Below are positions 1 through 9,088 of a stretch of 64,000 nt of DNA, one piece after another. Position 1 is the first letter of the stretch; each line of letters starts with the position of its first letter. The notes below the pieces were generated by a model that did not search any database, was not told the DNA's origin, and saw nothing but the letters and a program-made list of their open reading frames with translations. Source of the stretch: Arcobacter arenosus (GTDB lineage Bacteria; Campylobacterota; Campylobacteria; Campylobacterales; Arcobacteraceae); contig NZ_VANU01000002.1 in NCBI RefSeq assembly GCF_005771535.1, positions 186,001 to 250,000 on the forward strand, read 5' to 3'. The position numbers and the translations under genes are program-made.

Positions 1-2471
1 CATTTGGTAAAAAAATTGGGCCAGATCCAGCTTCAATTAATGCCGCGATGATTGGTGGAATTGCCGCAAATAACGCTTCTGGTATGTGTTGTGGTATTTC
101 ACAAAACTCATACAAGACTTTATCATCAATGAAGCTTATTTTTAAAGATGGTACAAAATTAGATACAGCTTGTGAAGAATCAAAAAAAGCATTTAGAAAA
201 TCACATGGTGACTTTTTACAAGGTTTAAAACAAATTGCATCTGATACTGTAAATGACGAAGAATTAAGAGCAAAAATTGAGAAAAAATTTAAAATCAAAA
301 ATACTTGTGGGTATTCTTTAAATGCATTAATTGATTTTGAAGATGAGTTTGAGATTTTACAACACCTAATTATTGGAAGTGAAGGAACATTAGCTTTTAT
401 TGAAGAGATTACTTACCAAACAGTTGAAGATTTAAAAGATAAATCAAGTGCCTTAATCTATTTTAAAGATGTTGAAGAGGCATGTAATGCTGTTACAAAA
501 TTAAAACTTGCAAGGGAAGCAGGAACAATTATTGTTGATGCTGTTGAGTTAATGGATAGAGCAGGGCTTAGAAGTATTGAAAATGACCCAGCTATGCCCG
601 AATACATCAAAGATTTTGATGAAAATGTCACTGCCTTATTAATTGAAACAAGAGCAGTTAGCGATGAAGCACTTGATGTACAAATTAAACAACTAGAAGA
701 ATTATTAGCTGAATTTAAAGTAGTACGAGATATCTATTTTACTAAAGATGTAGCTGAGTATACTTTATATTGGAAAATTAGAAAAGGTTTATTTCCAGCA
801 GTTGGAGCAGTTAGAGAACTTGGAACTACTGTTATTATTGAAGATGTTGCTTATCCTATTGAAAGATTAGCAGAAGCAACTTTAGAACTTCAAGAACTAT
901 TTAAAAAACATGGTTACAATGAAGCACTTATTTTTGGCCATGCTTTAGAAGGGAATTTTCACTTTGTATTTACTCAAGATTTTTCAATTGAATCAGAGGT
1001 GAAAAGATATGATGCGTTTATGAATGATGTTGTAAATTCTGTTGCTGTTAAATATGAGGGAAGCTTAAAAGCTGAACATGGTACAGGAAGAAATATGGCA
1101 GCTTTCATTGAGGTTGAATGGGGTAAAACTGCATATGAAATGATGAAAAGAATTAAAAATCTTTTTGATCCAAAAAACTTGTTAAACCCAGGTGTAATTA
1201 TCAATGATGATGCAGAAGCTCACTTGAAAAATTTAAAACCAATGGCTGCAACTAACGATTTAGTAGATAAATGTATAGAATGTGGATTTTGTGAACCAAC
1301 TTGTCCTTCAAATGATATAACACTAACTCCAAGACAAAGAATTACACTAAATAGACTTATTTCACAACTAGAAAGTGAAGGAAAATTAGAAGAAGCTAAA
1401 GAGTATAAAGATCTATACCAATATGATGGAGTTGATACTTGTGCAGCTTGTTCTTTATGTGCAACAGCATGTCCTGTAAAAATTGATACAGGAGCATTAA
1501 CAAAACATCTAAGATACGAACAAATTACTCCTAGAGCAAACTCTATTGCAACAAAAATTGCAAACAATTATGCTTCAACATTAAGTGGAATGAGATTTGG
1601 TTTAGGTGGAGCAAATTTAGTTCATAAGATATTAGGAACTGCTTCTATGAATTCACTTACATCAACATTTAGAGAATGGTCAGGTGGAGCAATTCCAAAA
1701 TGGTCACCATATCTACCAAAGGCTACCAATATTGATATTACATTTGAACAAAAATCAAGTGATAAAAAAATTGTATATTTCCCATCTTGTTTAGCAAGGT
1801 CTATGGGTAAAAGTAGCGAAAGTAGCGTGGAAGAAGAACTATTTGATGTAACAGTTAGAGTTCTTAAAAAAGCTGGTTTTCAAATTTTATTTCCAGATAA
1901 TTTAAATGAACTTTGTTGTGGTACCCCTTTTGCTTCAAAAGGGTTTAAAGAACAAGAAAAAATGAAGTCGGATGAATTAGAAAAAGAGTTATTAAAAATC
2001 ACAAATAATGGTGAGATTCCAGTACTTTGTGAAACAGGTACTTGTACTAAGAAGATGCTTGATAATTTCTCTTCAAATATGAAAATCTATGAACCAATTG
2101 ATTTCTCTCTTGAATATTTAGTTGATGCATTAGAATTTGAAAAAATTGATGACCCAATCACAATTCATACAAATTGTACAACAAGAAAAATGGGATTACA
2201 TGAAAACTTTGTGAAGTTAGCTAGTATGTGTGCTAAAAAAGTTATTGTTCCTGAAAATGTAAAATGTTGTGGATTTGCAGGAGATAGAGGTTTCAATTTC
2301 CCAGAATTAAACAAATCAGCACTAAGATTTTTAAAAGATGATGTAAAAGATGCAAAACTTGCATTTTCTACTTCTAAGACATGTGAAATTGGTCTTAGTG
2401 AATACTCAGGATTAGATTATAACTCAATTTTCTATCTAATTGATAGAACTTCAAAAGCTAAAAACATCTAA
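1..2471 (+). CDS. dld: FAD-linked D-lactate dehydrogenase with Fe-S domain (5' partial)
   Basis: Oxidises D-lactate at the membrane and passes electrons to the respiratory chain; closest to the Campylobacter Cj1585c type. The reading frame is open from base 3, and the visible part begins inside the FAD-binding domain (glycine-rich stretch GGIAANNASG), so the first ~100 residues lie outside the window. Next come a FAD-oxidase C-terminal domain (HALEGNFHFVF, KAEHGTGRN), two 4Fe-4S motifs (CIECGFCEPTCP near base 1272 and CAACSLCATACP near base 1440) and a CCG domain pair (ELCCG, KCCGFAGDRG). About 822 residues are present. A strong terminator follows. The substrate is assigned by family resemblance; glycolate or another 2-hydroxy acid is possible. 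Confidence 0.8.
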   Translation, partial: FGKKIGPDPASINAAMIGGIAANNASGMCCGISQNSYKTLSSMKLIFKDGTKLDTACEESKKAFRKSHGDFLQGLKQIASDTVNDEELRAKIEKKFKIKNTCGYSLNALIDFEDEFEILQHLIIGSEGTLAFIEEITYQTVEDLKDKSSALIYFKDVEEACNAVTKLKLAREAGTIIVDAVELMDRAGLRSIENDPAMPEYIKDFDENVTALLIETRAVSDEALDVQIKQLEELLAEFKVVRDIYFTKDVAEYTLYWKIRKGLFPAVGAVRELGTTVIIEDVAYPIERLAEATLELQELFKKHGYNEALIFGHALEGNFHFVFTQDFSIESEVKRYDAFMNDVVNSVAVKYEGSLKAEHGTGRNMAAFIEVEWGKTAYEMMKRIKNLFDPKNLLNPGVIINDDAEAHLKNLKPMAATNDLVDKCIECGFCEPTCPSNDITLTPRQRITLNRLISQLESEGKLEEAKEYKDLYQYDGVDTCAACSLCATACPVKIDTGALTKHLRYEQITPRANSIATKIANNYASTLSGMRFGLGGANLVHKILGTASMNSLTSTFREWSGGAIPKWSPYLPKATNIDITFEQKSSDKKIVYFPSCLARSMGKSSESSVEEELFDVTVRVLKKAGFQILFPDNLNELCCGTPFASKGFKEQEKMKSDELEKELLKITNNGEIPVLCETGTCTKKMLDNFSSNMKIYEPIDFSLEYLVDALEFEKIDDPITIHTNCTTRKMGLHENFVKLASMCAKKVIVPENVKCCGFAGDRGFNFPELNKSALRFLKDDVKDAKLAFSTSKTCEIGLSEYSGLDYNSIFYLIDRTSKAKNI

Positions 2472-2483
2472 TCTTTTTTTGAC

Positions 2484-2525
2484 AAAACAGATATTTACCT
2501 TTTCTTTGGTAAAATATCTGTTTTT
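2484..2525 (+). terminator. Intrinsic terminator after the lactate dehydrogenase gene
   Basis: Long hairpin: a 16-base left arm (AAAACAGATATTTACC) pairs with GGTAAAATATCTGTTTT with one bulged A, an 8-base loop, and a T-run tail. It sits 13 bases after the stop codon and 16 bases before the next start. Confidence 0.8.
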
Positions 2526-2540
2526 AAGAAAAAGGATAAA

Positions 2541-3395
2541 ATGATGAAACAATATGGAATTCTGTCAACAGGTAAAAAAGTATTTTTTACTCTTCTTTTA
2601 ACTTCAAGTGTTGCATTTGCAGGTATGGTTGATGCGATAGCTTTAGTTGTAAATGATACACCAATCACTCTTTATGATATTGAAAAAAGAAAAGTTGAAA
2701 GAAACCTTTCTAAAGAAGAAGCAGTTAGTCAATTAGTTGATGAGGCTTTATTTCAAGAAATAGTTGAAAAAAACAATATTACAGCTGATATTTTTGATGT
2801 AAATAATTATTTAGAAAAAATTGCAGCTTCAAATGGTATGGATTTATATACTTTCAAATCAATAATTAAACAAAAATATAAAAATTATGAAGCTTATGAA
2901 GAACAAACAAAACAGCAAATTATTAGAGAGAAACTAACTCAAAAGCTAGTTAGAGGAAATGTTAAAATTGCTACTGAAGAAGATTTAAAAATCTATTATG
3001 AAAATAATCAAAATCAATTTAAAGCAGCTTCAAATGTAAAAGCTATTCAGTATTCTTCAGCAAATAAAGCAGACTTAATTAATGCAACTCAAAATCCAAT
3101 GGTAAATTTACCAGGCGTTACTAGAGCTCCAGTTGATTTAGACCAAACTAATTTAAATCCCCAATTAAGATATGTGATTAATGAAACAAACATAAATCAA
3201 TTTACACCAATTTTTACATCAAATAAACAATTTGTTACATTAATGATTGTTCAAAAAGAGAATCAACAAACAATAGCTTTTGAAGATGTAAAAGATAGAA
3301 TTTTTAACATAATTATGCAAGATAGAGAACAAACATTTTTAAAAGATTATTTTGAGAAACTAAAACTATCTGCAGATATAAAAATAGTAAGGTAG
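2541..3395 (+). CDS. SurA-N-like periplasmic chaperone/peptidyl-prolyl isomerase family protein
   Basis: Probable periplasmic folding factor. There is an N-terminal signal peptide (hydrophobic core [13 protein letters not shown], cleavage near residue 28) followed by a SurA-type N-terminal segment ([21 protein letters not shown]) and a helical chaperone region. The C-terminal part carries no clear parvulin catalytic signature, so isomerase activity is doubtful. RBS AAAGGA precedes a tandem ATG ATG, so the start may be 2541 or 2544. It lies 7 bases upstream of gatB and is probably co-transcribed with gatB and gpsA. In Helicobacter a SurA-N protein also sits next to gatB. Confidence 0.7.
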   Translation: MMKQYGILSTGKKVFFTLLLTSSVAFAGMVDAIALVVNDTPITLYDIEKRKVERNLSKEEAVSQLVDEALFQEIVEKNNITADIFDVNNYLEKIAASNGMDLYTFKSIIKQKYKNYEAYEEQTKQQIIREKLTQKLVRGNVKIATEEDLKIYYENNQNQFKAASNVKAIQYSSANKADLINATQNPMVNLPGVTRAPVDLDQTNLNPQLRYVINETNINQFTPIFTSNKQFVTLMIVQKENQQTIAFEDVKDRIFNIIMQDREQTFLKDYFEKLKLSADIKIVR

Positions 3396-3402
3396 AGGAG
3401 AG

Positions 3403-4836
3403 ATGTCATCAATGTTTGAAGTTATTATTGGATTAGAAGTACACGTACAGTTAAATACAAAGTCAAAACTTTTTTGTTCATGTGCAACAAGTTTTGGGGA
3501 AAAGCCTAATACAAATGTTTGTCCAACATGTTTAGGTCTTCCAGGAGCTTTACCTGTATTAAATAAAGAAGCAGTGCATAAAGCAATTATGCTTGGAACT
3601 GCTCTTAAATCACAAATTAATCAAAAATCAATTTTTAATAGAAAAAACTACTTTTATCCAGACTTACCAAATGGATACCAAATTTCACAATTTGAAGTAC
3701 CAGTTGTTGGTCTTGGTGAATTGGTTATTGACTTTGAAGATGGAACTTCTAAAACAATAGGTGTAACAAGAGCTCACTTAGAAAATGACGCAGGTAAAAA
3801 TATCCATGCAGGAAGTGTTTCCCATGTAGACTTAAATAGAGCAGGAACTCCACTACTTGAAATCGTTTCTGAACCAGATATGAGAAATGCAGAAGAGGCA
3901 ATTTTATATCTTAAAAAACTTCATTCAATTGTAAGATATTTAGGTATTAGTGATGCAAATATGCAAGAGGGTTCTTTTAGATGTGATGTTAACGTATCTA
4001 TTAGACCTAAAGGTGATGACAAACTTTATACTAGATGCGAAATTAAAAATATGAACTCATTTAAGTTCATTGAAAAAGCTATTAAATACGAAGTAAATAG
4101 ACATATTGAAGCATGGGAAGATGGGATTCATGATACAGAGATTGTTCAAGAAACAAGACTTTTTGACCCAGATTCAGGTGAAACTAGATCGATGAGAGGA
4201 AAAGAAGACGCCGCTGATTATAGATATTTCCCAGACCCAGATCTTTTACCATTAATCATAACTGATGAGATGATGGAAAAATATTCACAAATTCCTGAAC
4301 TTCCAGATGAGAAAAAAGAGAGATTTGTAAAAGAGTTTGGACTTAAAGAGTATGATGCTTCTGTAATAACTGCTTCTTTAGAAATGGCTCATTATTTTGA
4401 TGAGATGATGAAAGAGGGTATCTCAGGTAAAAATGCGGCTACATGGTTAACTGTTGAATTACCAGGAAGATTTAAAGAAGGTGTTTCTATTGAAAACTCT
4501 CCTGTTGAAGCAAAAACATTAGCAACACTTGTAAAAAGAATTGAAGATGGAACAATATCTGGAAAAGCAGCTAAAGAGGTTTTAGATTATTTAGTTGAAA
4601 ATGATGTAGAAGTTGATGCAGTTATTGAAAAACTTGGACTTAAACAAGTATCTGATGATGGAGCTATTTTAGAGATTATTGATGGAATCTTAGCTGCAAA
4701 TGAAGATAAAGTTGCTGAGTATAAGAGTGGGAAAGAAAAACTATTTGGATTTTTTGTTGGTCAAACAATGAAAGCTTCTAAAGGTAGTGCAAACCCAGCA
4801 AAAGTAAATGAATTATTAAAGCAAAGATTATCATAA
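3403..4836 (+). CDS. gatB: Asp-tRNA(Asn)/Glu-tRNA(Gln) amidotransferase subunit B
   Basis: Subunit of the GatCAB complex that converts mischarged Glu-tRNA(Gln) and Asp-tRNA(Asn) to the amidated forms in the cytoplasm. The 477-residue length is standard. The N-terminus has the family signature [20 protein letters not shown], then Cys-rich [22 protein letters not shown], and an [10 protein letters not shown] segment; the C-terminal YqeY-like tail ends in [24 protein letters not shown] lies just before ATG. A second Met follows three codons later. The stop abuts the gpsA start. Confidence 0.97.
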   Translation: MSSMFEVIIGLEVHVQLNTKSKLFCSCATSFGEKPNTNVCPTCLGLPGALPVLNKEAVHKAIMLGTALKSQINQKSIFNRKNYFYPDLPNGYQISQFEVPVVGLGELVIDFEDGTSKTIGVTRAHLENDAGKNIHAGSVSHVDLNRAGTPLLEIVSEPDMRNAEEAILYLKKLHSIVRYLGISDANMQEGSFRCDVNVSIRPKGDDKLYTRCEIKNMNSFKFIEKAIKYEVNRHIEAWEDGIHDTEIVQETRLFDPDSGETRSMRGKEDAADYRYFPDPDLLPLIITDEMMEKYSQIPELPDEKKERFVKEFGLKEYDASVITASLEMAHYFDEMMKEGISGKNAATWLTVELPGRFKEGVSIENSPVEAKTLATLVKRIEDGTISGKAAKEVLDYLVENDVEVDAVIEKLGLKQVSDDGAILEIIDGILAANEDKVAEYKSGKEKLFGFFVGQTMKASKGSANPAKVNELLKQRLS

Positions 4837-5739
4837 ATGACAAAAAACTCAATTGCAGTAATAGGAGCAGGAAAGTGGGGACAAGCCCTACATTTCGCTC
4901 TTTCTCAAAAACAAGAATGTCTAATAACATCAAGAACAAAAAAAGATATTAGAAATTTTGTTGATTTAGATACTGCTTTAAATTGTGAATATTTAGTTAT
5001 TGCAATTCCTGCGCAACAAATAAAACAATGGTTGAGAGATAATTTTGTATATAAAAATCAAAAAATACTTGTTGCTTCAAAAGGGATTGAAGCTTCAAGT
5101 GGACAATTTTTAAATGAGATTTATGAAGAGTTTGTCCCTTCAAAAAATATTGGCTTTATCTCTGGCCCTTCTTTTGCCGCAGAAGTTATAAAAGGGCTTC
5201 CTGCTGCTATTGTTATAAATTCAAAATCAAAAAAACTTTATAATGAGTTTGAACCATTTTTCCCGAACTTTTTGAAAGTATATTATTCAAAAGATGTAAT
5301 TGGTGCAGAAGTTTCAGGCGCATACAAAAATGTTCTTGCTATTGCAAGTGGTATTTGTGCTGGATTAAATCTTGGAAATAATGCAAGGGCATCTTTAATC
5401 TCAAGAGGTTTAGTTGAAATGCAGAGATTTGGAAAACATTTTGGAGCTAAAAAGTCTAGTTTTATTGGACTTTCAGGAGCTGGAGATTTGTTTTTAACTG
5501 CAAGTAGTACACTAAGTAGAAATTACAGAGTTGGACTTGGACTTGCTCAGGGAAAATCAATCGAAGAGATTTTAGAAGAGTTAGGGGAAGTAGCTGAAGG
5601 TGTAATGACTGCTGAAGCTATAAATAAACTATCTCAAAAGCATCAAATATATACTCCTATAGCAAAAGAAGTAAAACTAATCTTAGATGGTAAAAATCCC
5701 TTAGATAGTTTGAAAGATTTACTTAGTTCTAATCAATGA
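4837..5739 (+). CDS. gpsA: NAD(P)+-dependent glycerol-3-phosphate dehydrogenase
   Basis: Reduces dihydroxyacetone phosphate to sn-glycerol 3-phosphate for phospholipid synthesis. It has the Rossmann GAGKWGQAL motif at residues 10-18, ASKGIEASSG, ISGPSFAAEV, and the catalytic-domain stretch EVSGAYKNVLAIASG containing the active-site Lys. The 300-residue length is slightly short for the family but typical of Campylobacterota. ATG immediately follows the gatB stop with no gap, which suggests translational coupling. Confidence 0.96.
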   Translation: MTKNSIAVIGAGKWGQALHFALSQKQECLITSRTKKDIRNFVDLDTALNCEYLVIAIPAQQIKQWLRDNFVYKNQKILVASKGIEASSGQFLNEIYEEFVPSKNIGFISGPSFAAEVIKGLPAAIVINSKSKKLYNEFEPFFPNFLKVYYSKDVIGAEVSGAYKNVLAIASGICAGLNLGNNARASLISRGLVEMQRFGKHFGAKKSSFIGLSGAGDLFLTASSTLSRNYRVGLGLAQGKSIEEILEELGEVAEGVMTAEAINKLSQKHQIYTPIAKEVKLILDGKNPLDSLKDLLSSNQ

Positions 5740-5745
5740 TAGTTT

Positions 5746-6435
5746 ATGCAAACAATATCATTTTTTAATTTATCTCTTACTTTTATTCCACTTATCTTTG
5801 TTTGGTATTTTTATAAAAAATGGACATTTAACAGTAATGAAATATTAATTTCAACCTTTAGAATGGTTATCCAACTTATTGCAATTGGTTACCTATTAGT
5901 TTTTATTTTTGAAACAAAAAGTATTTATGTTGATTTAGCAATTATGGTTTTTATGATTACTATTTCCGCATGGATTACATTAAGAGTTACTAGTAATAAA
6001 TCTTTAAAACATTATGGTCAAATATTTTCTTCTGTAGCTATTTCTGGATTTATAAATCTTGGTATTATAGTGATACTTGTTTTGGAGTTAAAACCACCCT
6101 TTGAAGCAAGGTATGTAATTCCAATTGCGGGAATGGTATTCTCAAATGCAATGAATGCTTTATCCCTAGCTATTGAACGATTTGAAAAAGAGATTCAAAG
6201 GGGCGAAGAGTTTGAAAAAGCAAGGGAAATAGCTTTTAAAGCTTGTATGATACCTCAAATTAATTCTTTACTTGCCGTAGGTCTTGTTTCTTTACCTGGA
6301 ATGATGACAGGGCAAATTTTATCTGGAGTTGACCCTTTAATTGCTGTAAGGTATCAAATTATGATTATGACAATGATTTTATCAAATGCTGGAATTAGTT
6401 CAGTAATCTATTTTTCCCTAAAAAAACCAAAATAA
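5746..6435 (+). CDS. FetB-type ABC transporter permease (UPF0014 family)
   Basis: Integral membrane protein of the FetB/YbbM family, whose E. coli member works with the ATPase FetA in iron export and oxidative-stress resistance. The 229 residues contain about six hydrophobic segments (LTFIPLIFVWYFY, FRMVIQLIAIGYLLVFIF, AIMVFMITISAWITL and others), with the family motifs IPIAGMVFSNAMNALSLAIERF and SLPGMMTGQILSGVDP. No FetA-like ATPase is adjacent, so the partner must be elsewhere. It starts six bases after gpsA and probably ends that transcript. Confidence 0.8.
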   Translation: MQTISFFNLSLTFIPLIFVWYFYKKWTFNSNEILISTFRMVIQLIAIGYLLVFIFETKSIYVDLAIMVFMITISAWITLRVTSNKSLKHYGQIFSSVAISGFINLGIIVILVLELKPPFEARYVIPIAGMVFSNAMNALSLAIERFEKEIQRGEEFEKAREIAFKACMIPQINSLLAVGLVSLPGMMTGQILSGVDPLIAVRYQIMIMTMILSNAGISSVIYFSLKKPK

Positions 6436-6436
6436 T

Positions 6437-6778
6437 TTATTTTGGAAATTTTTCTTTGTGAATCTCTCCCCATAAATACATCTGTTTTAAAATAGGTTTT
6501 AAAGTTTTACCATATTTTGTTAAAGAGTACTCAACCTTTGGGGGTACTACTGGATAAACCTCTCTATGAACAATCCCATCCTCTTCAAGCTCTCTTAGTT
6601 TTTGTATTAACATTTTTTGAGTAACTCTAGGTAATAGTTTTTGAAGTTCATTAAACCTTAATGTATCACGTCTTAAATACCATAAAATTAAAATTTTCCA
6701 TTTTCCTGCTAAAACATCAAGGGCAGTTTCAACAGGACATTTTTCAAAATTTTCTTCAACTTCTATTCTTTTTGTCAT
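6437..6778 (-). CDS. HxlR-family transcriptional regulator 1
   Basis: Winged-helix repressor/activator of the HxlR (DUF24) family, often a sensor of aldehydes, disulfide stress or xenobiotics. Residues [22 protein letters not shown] then [27 protein letters not shown] and PPKVEYSLT are diagnostic; a single Cys near the N-terminus is the usual sensing residue. The ATG at 6778 (second of a tandem ATG ATG) follows GGAG; an in-frame ATG at 6790 lacks an RBS. It diverges from the AcuI-type reductase gene, a common HxlR target arrangement. A second HxlR gene with similar sequence lies at 8589-8945. Confidence 0.88.
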   Translation of the reverse strand: MTKRIEVEENFEKCPVETALDVLAGKWKILILWYLRRDTLRFNELQKLLPRVTQKMLIQKLRELEEDGIVHREVYPVVPPKVEYSLTKYGKTLKPILKQMYLWGEIHKEKFPK

Positions 6779-6815
6779 CATAAACTCCATAAAATCACAT
6801 AGTATACTTTTAGAT

Positions 6816-6840
6816 AGTACCTATGTTTTTTGTTAGTACT
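6816..6840. promoter_or_regulatory. Candidate HxlR operator in the divergent region
   Basis: Inverted half-sites AGTAC and GTACT are spaced by 15 bases in front of the first hxlR gene, in the divergent region with the reductase gene. HxlR proteins bind dyads of about this span. The assignment rests on position and symmetry only. Confidence 0.4.
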
Positions 6841-6883
6841 TGCAATTATATCATATATTTGTTAGACTTTTACAAAATTAAAT

Positions 6884-7020
6884 GGGACAAGAGCAACTCG
6901 TTGCTCTCTTTAGGATTTCTCAAAGAGAGTGCGTGCACAAGGCTTCTTTAAAGAGAATTTATTTCTTTTGCTAAAAGAAGTCTTAAAAAAATGGTCCCTT
7001 TTAAATAAATATTTAAAAGG
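6884..7020 (+). ncRNA. Putative structured leader RNA or palindromic element upstream of the AcuI-type gene
   Basis: Several helices can form in this stretch. P1 pairs GGGAC (6884-6888) with GTCCC (6994-6998). P2 pairs AGAGCAAC (6890-6897) with GTTGCTCT (6900-6907). P3 pairs CTCTCTTT (6904-6911) with AAAGAGAG (6922-6929) and competes with P2. P4 is an 11-bp helix (6939-6949 with 6974-6984, one G-U). A last hairpin, CCTTTTAAA (6997-7005) with TTTAAAAGG (7012-7020), buries the ribosome-binding site of the next gene and shares bases 6997-6998 with P1. Mutually exclusive helices of this kind suit a regulatory leader, but a dispersed palindromic repeat could look the same. Confidence 0.45.
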
Positions 7021-7029
7021 AATAGAATT

Positions 7030-8004
7030 ATGAAAGCTTATGTTGTAGAAAAATTAGAAGATAAAAAATTCCAATCAGGTGTTAAAGAGATTGACAAACC
7101 ACAAATTAGTAAAAATGAGGTTTTAATAAAAACAACTTATTCATCATTAAATTTCAAAGATGCATTAAGTTCTATTGGAAATCCAGGTGTTACAAGAGTA
7201 TTTCCTCATGTTACAGGTATTGATGTTGCTGGTACAATCGTAGAATCAAACTCAAATGATTTTGAAGTTGGTGAAAAAGTTTTAGTAACGGGTTATGATT
7301 TAGGGATGAATACAGATGGTGGTCACTCTGAATTTGTAAAAGTTCCAGCATCATGGCTTGTAAAAATACCAGAGGGCATTTCAGATAAAGAGATTATGAC
7401 ATATGGAACAGCTGGACTAACAGCGGCACTTTCTGTAAATGAATTATTAAATAATGGTATAACATCAGGTGAAGTTCTAGTAACAGGGGCAACGGGTGGA
7501 GTTGGCTCAATTGCAGTATCTATTTTAAGTAAATTAGGATTTAATGTAACAGCTATTTCAGGTAAAGAGGACAAAATACCATTTTTAAAAGAGCTTGGAG
7601 CAAAAGAGGTTATATTAAGAGCAGATTTTGATGTCGAGAATAAAAGACCTATGGGAAGTGAAAAGTATGATGGAGTTATTGATACAGTAGGTGGGAATAT
7701 TTTAGCTGAAGCACTAAAAGTTGTAAAATATGATGGGGTTGCTACTTGTTGTGGTTTAACATCATCCCATGAATTACCAACAAATGTTTTCCCTTTTATT
7801 TTAAGAGGAATAAGATTAATTGGTATTGATTCTGTTGAAGCAAAATTAGAGAAAAAAATAGCTGCGTGGGAAAAAATTGCAGGTGATTTTAAAATTGATA
7901 GTTTAGATAATTTAACAAATGAGATAAGTCTTGATGAAGTTAAAGCAGCTTATACAGCTTTATTAGCAGGAAAAGCTGTGGGAAGATATTTAGTTAAATT
8001 TTAA
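7030..8004 (+). CDS. AcuI/YhdH-type acrylyl-CoA reductase (quinone-oxidoreductase family)
   Basis: Zinc-independent medium-chain dehydrogenase of the YhdH/AcuI group; characterised members reduce acryloyl-CoA to propionyl-CoA with NADPH. Evidence: SLNFKDALSSIGNPGVTRVFPHVTGIDVAGTI near the N-terminus, the cofactor loop GATGGVGSIAVSIL at about residue 155, and C-terminal GIRLIGIDSVEA. The 324-residue length matches the family. Its RBS (AAAAGG, 7015-7020) lies in the right arm of a hairpin. It diverges from an hxlR gene, a likely controller. The 3' end overlaps the convergent YkgJ-like gene by 11 bases. The exact substrate here is inferred from the family. Confidence 0.85.
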   Translation: MKAYVVEKLEDKKFQSGVKEIDKPQISKNEVLIKTTYSSLNFKDALSSIGNPGVTRVFPHVTGIDVAGTIVESNSNDFEVGEKVLVTGYDLGMNTDGGHSEFVKVPASWLVKIPEGISDKEIMTYGTAGLTAALSVNELLNNGITSGEVLVTGATGGVGSIAVSILSKLGFNVTAISGKEDKIPFLKELGAKEVILRADFDVENKRPMGSEKYDGVIDTVGGNILAEALKVVKYDGVATCCGLTSSHELPTNVFPFILRGIRLIGIDSVEAKLEKKIAAWEKIAGDFKIDSLDNLTNEISLDEVKAAYTALLAGKAVGRYLVKF

Positions 8005-8587
8005 AATATTTATCAAGATTTTTTAAAGAGGAGAGATGGAGTTTTAAATATTCATCTTCAAAATCCTCTTTAAATTTATAAAATTTGTTTCCTCTTATCT
8101 CTATTAAAAATTTCAAATTTTCCGCTTTATTGAATTTTTCAAAATGGAAATGCATATCAATATATTTGTTTTGATAATCTTTAAAAACTTTATGTTGAAA
8201 TGGTTTTTTTATGGAACCATTATCTATTATTATTTCACCTTTTTCTCCTACAGCAGGGCATGATAGGTCTATAAAAGGAATATTTGTTAAGTGTGGACTT
8301 AAAGGGTAAACCTTACAAATAGAAGGTCTCTTTTCATAAATTGAACATCTTTCATTTAAAAGGTATCTACATTTATCACAACCATTAGTAAGAAGTACAA
8401 CAGGTTTTAGGTAGTTTAAATCACCTATCATAAAAACAATTGGAAATCGTTCAAAAATTTCTTTAAAATCTTCAATTAAAAGTTGGGAATAAATGGTTCC
8501 ATTTGATCCTTTACAACAAGCAGCATCACATATATCACATGAAGAGAAATGGAATGTTTTATCTAAAGTGTTTTCAAAAGTTTTCAT
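7994..8587 (-). CDS. YkgJ-family cysteine-cluster protein
   Basis: Protein of the YkgJ-type putative zinc- or iron-chelating family. The visible cysteine pattern is CDICDAACC near residue 15, CDKCRYLLNERCSIYEKRPSICKVYP in the middle, and a later SCPAVGEKG. These match the family's eight-cysteine layout. Function is unknown; members are thought to bind an Fe-S cluster or metal. The ATG at 8587 starts one base after the stop of the upstream hxlR gene, so the two form an operon; a TTG at 8596 is less likely. Confidence 0.82.
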   Translation of the reverse strand: MKTFENTLDKTFHFSSCDICDAACCKGSNGTIYSQLLIEDFKEIFERFPIVFMIGDLNYLKPVVLLTNGCDKCRYLLNERCSIYEKRPSICKVYPLSPHLTNIPFIDLSCPAVGEKGEIIIDNGSIKKPFQHKVFKDYQNKYIDMHFHFEKFNKAENLKFLIEIRGNKFYKFKEDFEDEYLKLHLSSLKNLDKYFKI

Positions 8588-8588
8588 A

Positions 8589-8945
8589 TTAATCAATCAC
8601 ACAATTTGCATCTTTTATAATATTTATACTATTTTCCTTTGCAAACTCTTTTCCCCAATCATGTAATTGCTCTAATATGGGTATAAGTTTTTTCCCACTT
8701 AAAGTTAATCTATACTCCACTTTTGGCGGAATTACTGGATAAACAATACGTTCAACAATTCCTACTTCTTCTAGTTCTCTTAATTGTTGAGTTAACATCT
8801 TTTGAGAAATATTTGGTATAAGCTTTTTTAACTCACCATTTCTTTTAACATCTTTTTTTAATGCCCAAAGAACCATGCCTTTCCATTTCCCACCAATCAT
8901 ATCCGTTGCCAATTGAAAAAAACAATTATACTCTTTTGCTTCCAT
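8589..8945 (-). CDS. HxlR-family transcriptional regulator 2
   Basis: Second HxlR-type winged-helix regulator (118 residues): CFFQLATDMIGGKWKGMVLWAL, ELKKLIPNISQKMLTQQLRELEEVG, PPKVEYRLTLSGKKL. It is clearly paralogous to the one at 6437-6778, with an extra C-terminal tail of about 10 residues. RBS GGGGAG stands 7 bases before ATG. The upstream region holds two perfect inverted repeats and the divergent trxA promoter. It probably represses itself and may also act on trxA or the co-transcribed ykgJ-like gene; the target is inferred from position only. Confidence 0.88.
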   Translation of the reverse strand: MEAKEYNCFFQLATDMIGGKWKGMVLWALKKDVKRNGELKKLIPNISQKMLTQQLRELEEVGIVERIVYPVIPPKVEYRLTLSGKKLIPILEQLHDWGKEFAKENSINIIKDANCVID

Positions 8946-8986
8946 ATCAAACTCCCCTAATACTCATATTTTACATAAATCTTTTT

Positions 8987-9024
8987 TATAGTTACCTAAA
9001 AGTAACTATAATACTATTTAGTAT
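8987..9024. promoter_or_regulatory. Two perfect inverted repeats between hxlR-2 and trxA
   Basis: TATAGTTAC (8987-8995) pairs with GTAACTATA (9002-9010) over a 6-base spacer. ATACTA (9011-9016) pairs with TAGTAT (9019-9024). Both lie between the divergent hxlR-2 and trxA start regions, just upstream of the trxA -35 box. They are likely operators for the HxlR protein. Confidence 0.5.
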
Positions 9025-9028
9025 GTAC

Positions 9029-9057
9029 TTGACTTTTGTTCACTATTCCGTTAATAT
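9029..9057 (+). promoter_or_regulatory. Sigma-70-type promoter of trxA
   Basis: TTGACT (9029-9034), a 17-base spacer, then TAATAT (9052-9057), 32 bases before the trxA start. The -35 hexamer lies 4 bases after an inverted repeat that may be an HxlR operator. Confidence 0.6.
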
Positions 9058-9088
9058 TCATGCACAAAAAATTTTAAAAGGATATTTA

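Noticed and set aside
1220-1567. Minus-strand frames within the lactate dehydrogenase gene (also 974-1204)
   Set aside because: They lie inside the Fe-S domain coding region and have no promoter, RBS or recognisable features.
8861-9088. N-terminal extension of thioredoxin by 76 codons
   Set aside because: The open frame is incidental: the extension covers the hxlR-2 gene start, operators and the trxA promoter, and ATG 9089 has a proper RBS and the normal thioredoxin N-terminus.
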